Assembly (NCBI RefSeq): GCF_020410745.1
Contig: NZ_CP084528.1
Span: 1,364,001-1,428,000, forward strand
DNA from: Kaistella polysaccharea
GTDB lineage: Bacteria > Bacteroidota > Bacteroidia > Flavobacteriales > Weeksellaceae
Length of the DNA: 64,000 nt
Direction of reading: 5' to 3'
The notes beneath the pieces were generated by a model that was not told the origin of the DNA, ran no database searches, and saw nothing but the letters and a program-made list of their open reading frames with translations. Each line of letters starts with the position of its first letter. The first letter of the stretch is position 1. The position numbers and the translations under genes were made by a program. Positions 60,144-64,000 of this stretch are shown here, piece after piece.

Positions 60144-60818
60144 ATGAAAACGAACAAACCTGAAGATAAATATACCGAAATAACCCAAGAGCTCAAGGAA
60201 GAGAAAATGAATTGGGATTTTGAAGATTTCCTGGAGAAAACAAAACAGGAAGAGAAAATAATTCCCTTAAAACCTCAGCCGAAAGGTGGCTATTTTCCGA
60301 AAACATTTTGGATGGCCGCCAGTGTAATTCTGCTTTTATCAGTTGGTCTATTTGTGAAATACGGCAATACACATTCTGTTTCCGAAAAAGATACGATGGT
60401 TAAAAACGAAATTCTGAAAGAGAAAGATCATTTTCAGCAGGAGTCAAATTTTGCAGTTAACGCCATTAATGACAGTATTGAAATTAAAAAAGACAGCATT
60501 GTATCCGATTCCAGTCGTACGGTAGATCAGGTAAAAGAAACCGATATTATGGATCAAATTTTACCGCGCAGAGGCAGAATTAGAAAAGAAACTCGACCGC
60601 GTTACGCTAACATGTCGATGCCAGAAAAAAAAGAAATTCAGGAAAAAACAGATCAACCAAAATACGAATCTAATTACGTAATTATCAACGGCCAAAAAAT
60701 AGAAAATGAACAGGAAGCGATTGACTTGACGAAGTATTCCTTCCGGATTTTATCTGAAAATGTATCTAAAACAATGGCTCAAACCGATGTCATTACCACC
60801 ATTAACAATGATTACTAA
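60144..60818 (+). CDS. Putative membrane anti-sigma factor
   Basis: This 224-residue protein has a charged cytosolic N-terminus of about 55 residues (MNWDFEDFLEKTKQEEK), one membrane helix near 60-75 (FWMAASVILLLSVGLFVKY) and a periplasmic part rich in charged residues. It begins 12 bases after the sigma gene. Size, topology and position suit an anti-sigma factor, but I see no clear zinc-binding anti-sigma motif, so the role is inferred. Confidence 0.65.
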   Translation: MKTNKPEDKYTEITQELKEEKMNWDFEDFLEKTKQEEKIIPLKPQPKGGYFPKTFWMAASVILLLSVGLFVKYGNTHSVSEKDTMVKNEILKEKDHFQQESNFAVNAINDSIEIKKDSIVSDSSRTVDQVKETDIMDQILPRRGRIRKETRPRYANMSMPEKKEIQEKTDQPKYESNYVIINGQKIENEQEAIDLTKYSFRILSENVSKTMAQTDVITTINNDY

Positions 60819-60829
60819 AATTTAATAAC

Positions 60830-62092
60830 ATGAAAAAACTTCTTTTAATATTCGCCCTCACTTTTTCGTATTTTTTCCAAATTAATGCGCAAAAAGATAA
60901 ACTGGATCAGCTTTTTGAAAAATATCAGGAAGCAGATGGAATTACCTCCATCAAAATTGCCAAACCCATGTTTAATATGCTGAACAAGCTGAATATTGCT
61001 GATGATGAATTAGCACAGATTAAACCTTTACTCAGCAAAATCAACAGTCTTAAAATATTAATTCTCGAAAAACCTGCGGTATCCACAAATTTGGCAGATC
61101 AGCGGCAGATGAATTTATTTCAAATATTACAAAGTGAGATTGGCGTCTCCCTGAAAAATATGAAATATGAGGAATTGATTACCGTAAACAGCAAAGACAA
61201 CAAAATAAAATTTCTCTCTTCCGATGCGACGAATGGGGTTTTAGACGACCTTTTGCTCAGCATCAACTCCGAAGGAAATACCGTTTTGATGATGTTGGAT
61301 GGAAAAATCTCAATGGATGATGTAAATACGCTGGTGAACGAAGCTCAAAATTCAACTCTTAAAAGTTCGGTAACAACAGAAAACATCACTTCGAATGGCG
61401 TTACCCAAGTTCGAAACGTTGGTAAATTTACGGGAGTAGCGGTTTCAAGTGGGATTAAAGTAAATTTTACGCAGGGAAATAATCAAACTGTCGTGGTAGA
61501 AACAAGTCCCAACCTGCAACAATATGTTTCTACAGAAGTTGAAAATGGAATTTTGGTCATTACCGTAAAAAATAAGGAAAACCGAAATTTAAATTTCAAG
61601 AAACTTCTAGTAACAATAGAAGCTCCACATCTTTCTTCCGTAAAACTTTCTTCAGGATCTTTTCTAACAACTGTTAGTCCTGTTAACGAAAACGATTTCA
61701 AGGCTGAAATATCCTCCGGAGCGAATTTAACGGCAGATATAAACGTGAGAAATAAAACAACTGTTGACATCAGTTCCGGCTCATCGATGAGACTGGATCT
61801 GAAAACAGAGACCCTCGAATTCGAAGGCAGCAGTGGTTCTATGGCGACTATCACAGGAAAGGCAGAAACAACAGTCGTAAATCTTTCTAGTGCCGCATCT
61901 TGCAACGCGCAAGATTTAATTTCAAAAAATGGTGCAGCGAGGGCTTCATCGGGCGCAAATCTTAAAATTAATGCTTCTGAAAGTTTAAATGCAGCGGCAA
62001 GTTCGGGAGCTTCGATACGTTACAAAGGAAATCCAACGCTAGTTGGAGCCGGGAAATCTTCAAGCGGCGGAAGCGTTAAACCATTAAATTAA
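60830..62092 (+). CDS. DUF4252 plus head GIN domain fusion protein
   Basis: This 420-residue exported protein has a signal peptide (MKKLLLIFALTFSYFFQINA), a DUF4252 domain at about 22-170 (KLDQLFEKYQEADGITSIKI, LDDLLLSINSEGNTVLMMLD), and a GIN domain from about 190 (NVGKFTGVAVSSGIKVNFTQ) with SSG turns (LSSGSFLTTVS, ISSGANLTAD, ISSGSSMRLD, SSGGSVKPLN). It should lie outside the inner membrane. The pairing of the two domains is of interest because a separate DUF4252 gene follows. Confidence 0.85.
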   Translation: MKKLLLIFALTFSYFFQINAQKDKLDQLFEKYQEADGITSIKIAKPMFNMLNKLNIADDELAQIKPLLSKINSLKILILEKPAVSTNLADQRQMNLFQILQSEIGVSLKNMKYEELITVNSKDNKIKFLSSDATNGVLDDLLLSINSEGNTVLMMLDGKISMDDVNTLVNEAQNSTLKSSVTTENITSNGVTQVRNVGKFTGVAVSSGIKVNFTQGNNQTVVVETSPNLQQYVSTEVENGILVITVKNKENRNLNFKKLLVTIEAPHLSSVKLSSGSFLTTVSPVNENDFKAEISSGANLTADINVRNKTTVDISSGSSMRLDLKTETLEFEGSSGSMATITGKAETTVVNLSSAASCNAQDLISKNGAARASSGANLKINASESLNAAASSGASIRYKGNPTLVGAGKSSSGGSVKPLN

Positions 62093-62096
62093 TACC

Positions 62097-62621
62097 ATGA
62101 AAAAACTATATTTTTTCTCAACAGTTGTTCTGATGTTATTTTCCGTACAATCTTGCATCGTGTCATCCAGCCCCAATATGGCATTTTTCGACAATCCCTA
62201 CTACGATTATAAAGATGCGCATTTTACCAGTGTTAATGTTCCCATGTTTCTGGCAAAACCAATCGTTAAAAAAGCGCTAAAAGACGACGGTGAAAGTGAA
62301 GAACTCATCAATATCATCAAGAAAATATCGGATATAAAAGTGATGACTATCGAAAATGGAAACCAAGAAATGGTCGCTGATTTCGCAAAATACCTAACCA
62401 AAAATAATTTTGAGGAATGGGTAACGGTAAAAAAAGATAAGGAAACCATCAATTTCCAGGCAAAGCAGAAAGGTGAACGCATCAGAAAACTCTTAATCAC
62501 GGTGGCTTCAGGAAAGGAATTAGTTTATGTGGATGTTTCTGGAAACTTTACGGCAGATGATATTTCAAAACTCATTAATTATTCGGAGAAAAATGAAATC
62601 CGAAGTAAAATGAAGAATTAG
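62097..62621 (+). CDS. DUF4252 lipoprotein
   Basis: This 174-residue protein has a lipoprotein signal (KLYFFSTVVLMLFSVQSC, cleavage before CIVSSS) and a DUF4252 domain (INIIKKISDIKVMTIENGNQ, NFEEWVTVKKDKETINFQAK, LVYVDVSGNFTADDISKLIN). It starts four bases after the previous stop and ends the sigma operon. Function is unknown; DUF4252 genes typically accompany ECF sigma genes in this group. Confidence 0.88.
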   Translation: MKKLYFFSTVVLMLFSVQSCIVSSSPNMAFFDNPYYDYKDAHFTSVNVPMFLAKPIVKKALKDDGESEELINIIKKISDIKVMTIENGNQEMVADFAKYLTKNNFEEWVTVKKDKETINFQAKQKGERIRKLLITVASGKELVYVDVSGNFTADDISKLINYSEKNEIRSKMKN

Positions 62622-62653
62622 TTATTATTTTTACAGAAGTGTTTTATTTTTTT

Positions 62654-62661
62654 TAAATTTA
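62654..62661 (+). promoter_or_regulatory. -7-like box next to the start of the last gene
   Basis: TAAATTTA has one mismatch to TAnnTTTG and is four bases (GCAC) from the ATG at 62666. Spacing matches the other candidate leaderless genes, but the match is weaker. Confidence 0.3.
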
Positions 62662-62665
62662 GCAC

Positions 62666-64000
62666 ATGAAATTCAGTAAAATAGTAATAAGTCTTTTTCT
62701 CTGCTTCAGTTTATATGTAAAGGCACAACTGGATTTAGAACACTGGTTTCCACCCGTTTATCAGACGGGAAGTGTTTATAAACTTTCTGAATTTTACTTT
62801 TACCTCTCTACAGATAAAATTACGCCTTTTACTGTGAAAGTTTATAGTAACAATGTTTTGCTAAAAACATTAACTATCAGTAAATCCATGCCCGGAATTT
62901 TATCACCTCAAGACTTTGATACCAGCTTGATCCATGTAGCTACAGACAGGCGAGTTATGAAAGTAATCCCCGCTGGTATTCAGATGGCAGGGGAAAAGAG
63001 TTTTTACGCAAGTTTGCGCCTTGCAACAGGTCCGTTAATAACTTCGGCGAAAATTGCCGATATTTTTTCGTCTAAAGGAAAATCAGGCTTAGGCAAAGAT
63101 TTCTTCACCGTTATGGATCAGATTATTCTTTACGGGAACAATCCGAATAGCATGAATTATTTTGCCTCCGTAATTGCTACCAGAGATGATACTCATGTTA
63201 AAGTTTCCGATTACGATAAGGAAATTATTTTTTCTGACGGTCTAAAGCATGAAAATTTAGAATTTACCTTACAGAAAGGGCAATCTTATGTTGTCGCCGC
63301 CGATAAAAGAGCAAATACAGATTACATTTTAGATGATAACGATCCTAATCTTATTGGGGTCAGAATTACTTCCGATAAGCCGATTGTAGTTTCCAATGGA
63401 AATTTCGTGAGCCAAGATATTGGCGTAGAAGGCGGCGGTAACATGAATGCGGATCAGACCATGCCTACATCGAAAATTGGTAAAGAATATTTCGTGGTAA
63501 ACGGAATGACCAAAACGGAAGCAGGCATGGAAAAAGTAATCGTAGTAGCGACCAAAGACGGTACTAAAATTTATTTTAATAACGACACAGAACCTTATAA
63601 AACGCTTAATAAAGGTGAACATTTTATAAGTCCATCGCCAAACAAAAAAAACACCTGGATAGACGGAACTCAAGAAGGCTTTCGAAATCCAGAACCTTTT
63701 GATATCCCCACCCGAGGCATGTACGTTCGTACTTCGCAGCCGGTATATTTATATCAGTTGATTGGTGGATATAATTTTATGGTTCGCGGACCAGTTCCGG
63801 ACAGAACAGATTTTACGAGCGGAATGTTGTTTTCTTACCCAATCGACAAAGATTATTTGCCCGATCCGCGGCAAAAATTATCGAATACCATTGAAATTCC
63901 TAGCGTTGCTAAATTAGGAGTCGTTGATGTTTTTAACAAAATTACCGTGAAAACGCCCGATAATGCAGCGATTACCTTTAATGGAGGTTCCGTTACAGAT
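62666..64000 (+). CDS. Large exported protein with IgGFc-binding domain (3' end outside the window)
   Basis: 445 codons are present with no stop. A signal peptide (MKFSKIVISLFLCFSLYVKA) is followed by LDLEHWFPPVYQTGSVYKLS and an IgGFc-binding N-terminal-type domain: NPNSMNYFASVIATRDDTHV, GVRITSDKPIVVSNGNFVSQ, GKEYFVVNGMTKTEAGMEKV and YVRTSQPVYLYQLIGGYNFM. In Flavobacteriia such proteins usually end in a T9SS type B sorting domain, which cannot be checked here. It may be a surface adhesin. Confidence 0.8.
   Translation, partial: MKFSKIVISLFLCFSLYVKAQLDLEHWFPPVYQTGSVYKLSEFYFYLSTDKITPFTVKVYSNNVLLKTLTISKSMPGILSPQDFDTSLIHVATDRRVMKVIPAGIQMAGEKSFYASLRLATGPLITSAKIADIFSSKGKSGLGKDFFTVMDQIILYGNNPNSMNYFASVIATRDDTHVKVSDYDKEIIFSDGLKHENLEFTLQKGQSYVVAADKRANTDYILDDNDPNLIGVRITSDKPIVVSNGNFVSQDIGVEGGGNMNADQTMPTSKIGKEYFVVNGMTKTEAGMEKVIVVATKDGTKIYFNNDTEPYKTLNKGEHFISPSPNKKNTWIDGTQEGFRNPEPFDIPTRGMYVRTSQPVYLYQLIGGYNFMVRGPVPDRTDFTSGMLFSYPIDKDYLPDPRQKLSNTIEIPSVAKLGVVDVFNKITVKTPDNAAITFNGGSVTD

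Noticed and set aside
63329-63673. 114-residue minus-strand frame
   Set aside because: It lies antisense to the IgGFc-binding-domain gene and shows no protein-like motif.

Overview
The window looks like a chromosomal stretch of a Flavobacteriia member, most likely the Chryseobacterium/Kaistella group (Weeksellaceae). Supporting signs are low GC, Bacteroidota promoters of the TTG/TTTG-N17-23-TAnnTTTG type, start codons without Shine-Dalgarno sequences, GIN-domain, DUF4252, GLPGLI and DUF6759 proteins, a type IX secretion (T9SS) type B sorting tail, an OmpA with thrombospondin type 3 repeats, and the rpmB-rpmG-DUF4295-ftsY block. I see no rRNA, tRNA, CRISPR array, prophage or transposase.

Layout: 1-2.8 kb is the end of a surface-glycan locus (GT14, a glycan-type transferase, GT2). 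2.8-12.7 kb holds rocD, accC-accB, rpmF-DUF177, pdxA, then ribE-histidine kinase-trmN6, DUF6759 and tsf. 12.7-21 kb has a T9SS-exported choice-of-anchor L protein, fmt, recQ, two tandem OmpA-like porins (one without its peptidoglycan-binding domain) and folK. 21-28 kb has sppA, a YeaQ-type protein, ftsY, DUF4295, L33, L28, murB, DUF2199 and a class I aminotransferase. 28-41 kb has an M3 lipoprotein peptidase whose C-terminal Ig-like domain is out of frame, a GIN protein, LemA-TPM-TPM, folA, a TRIC channel, coaD, ddl, lpxK, purine nucleoside phosphorylase, a NYN-LOTUS protein and dinB. 41-50.6 kb has an antiporter, a cytoplasmic alpha-amylase, an alcohol dehydrogenase, an ENPP-like phosphodiesterase, coaE, an MBL hydrolase, an S23/IVP four-helix protein and ruvB.

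50.7-59.5 kb is the most accessory-looking part. hutI overlaps a DUF695 gene broken by one stop codon. A phenylacetate cluster follows (paaB, C, D, G, H, I) that lacks paaA and paaE, carries repeats in its gaps, and has a GLPGLI gene wedged between paaG and paaH. A ParD/ParE toxin-antitoxin cassette sits directly behind paaI, and beyond it lies a second, diverged copy of the last 19 codons of paaI. 59.6-62.6 kb is an ECF sigma, putative anti-sigma, DUF4252-GIN and DUF4252 operon, followed by an incomplete large IgGFc-binding-domain exported protein.

Points I think merit a second look: the paaI-tail/toxin-antitoxin arrangement, the A10 frameshift in the M3 peptidase, a group of genes whose -7 box lies only 4-6 bases before the start codon (candidate leaderless mRNAs), two copies of a hairpin-bearing intergenic element, and near-identical inverted repeats around the four-helix-bundle gene.
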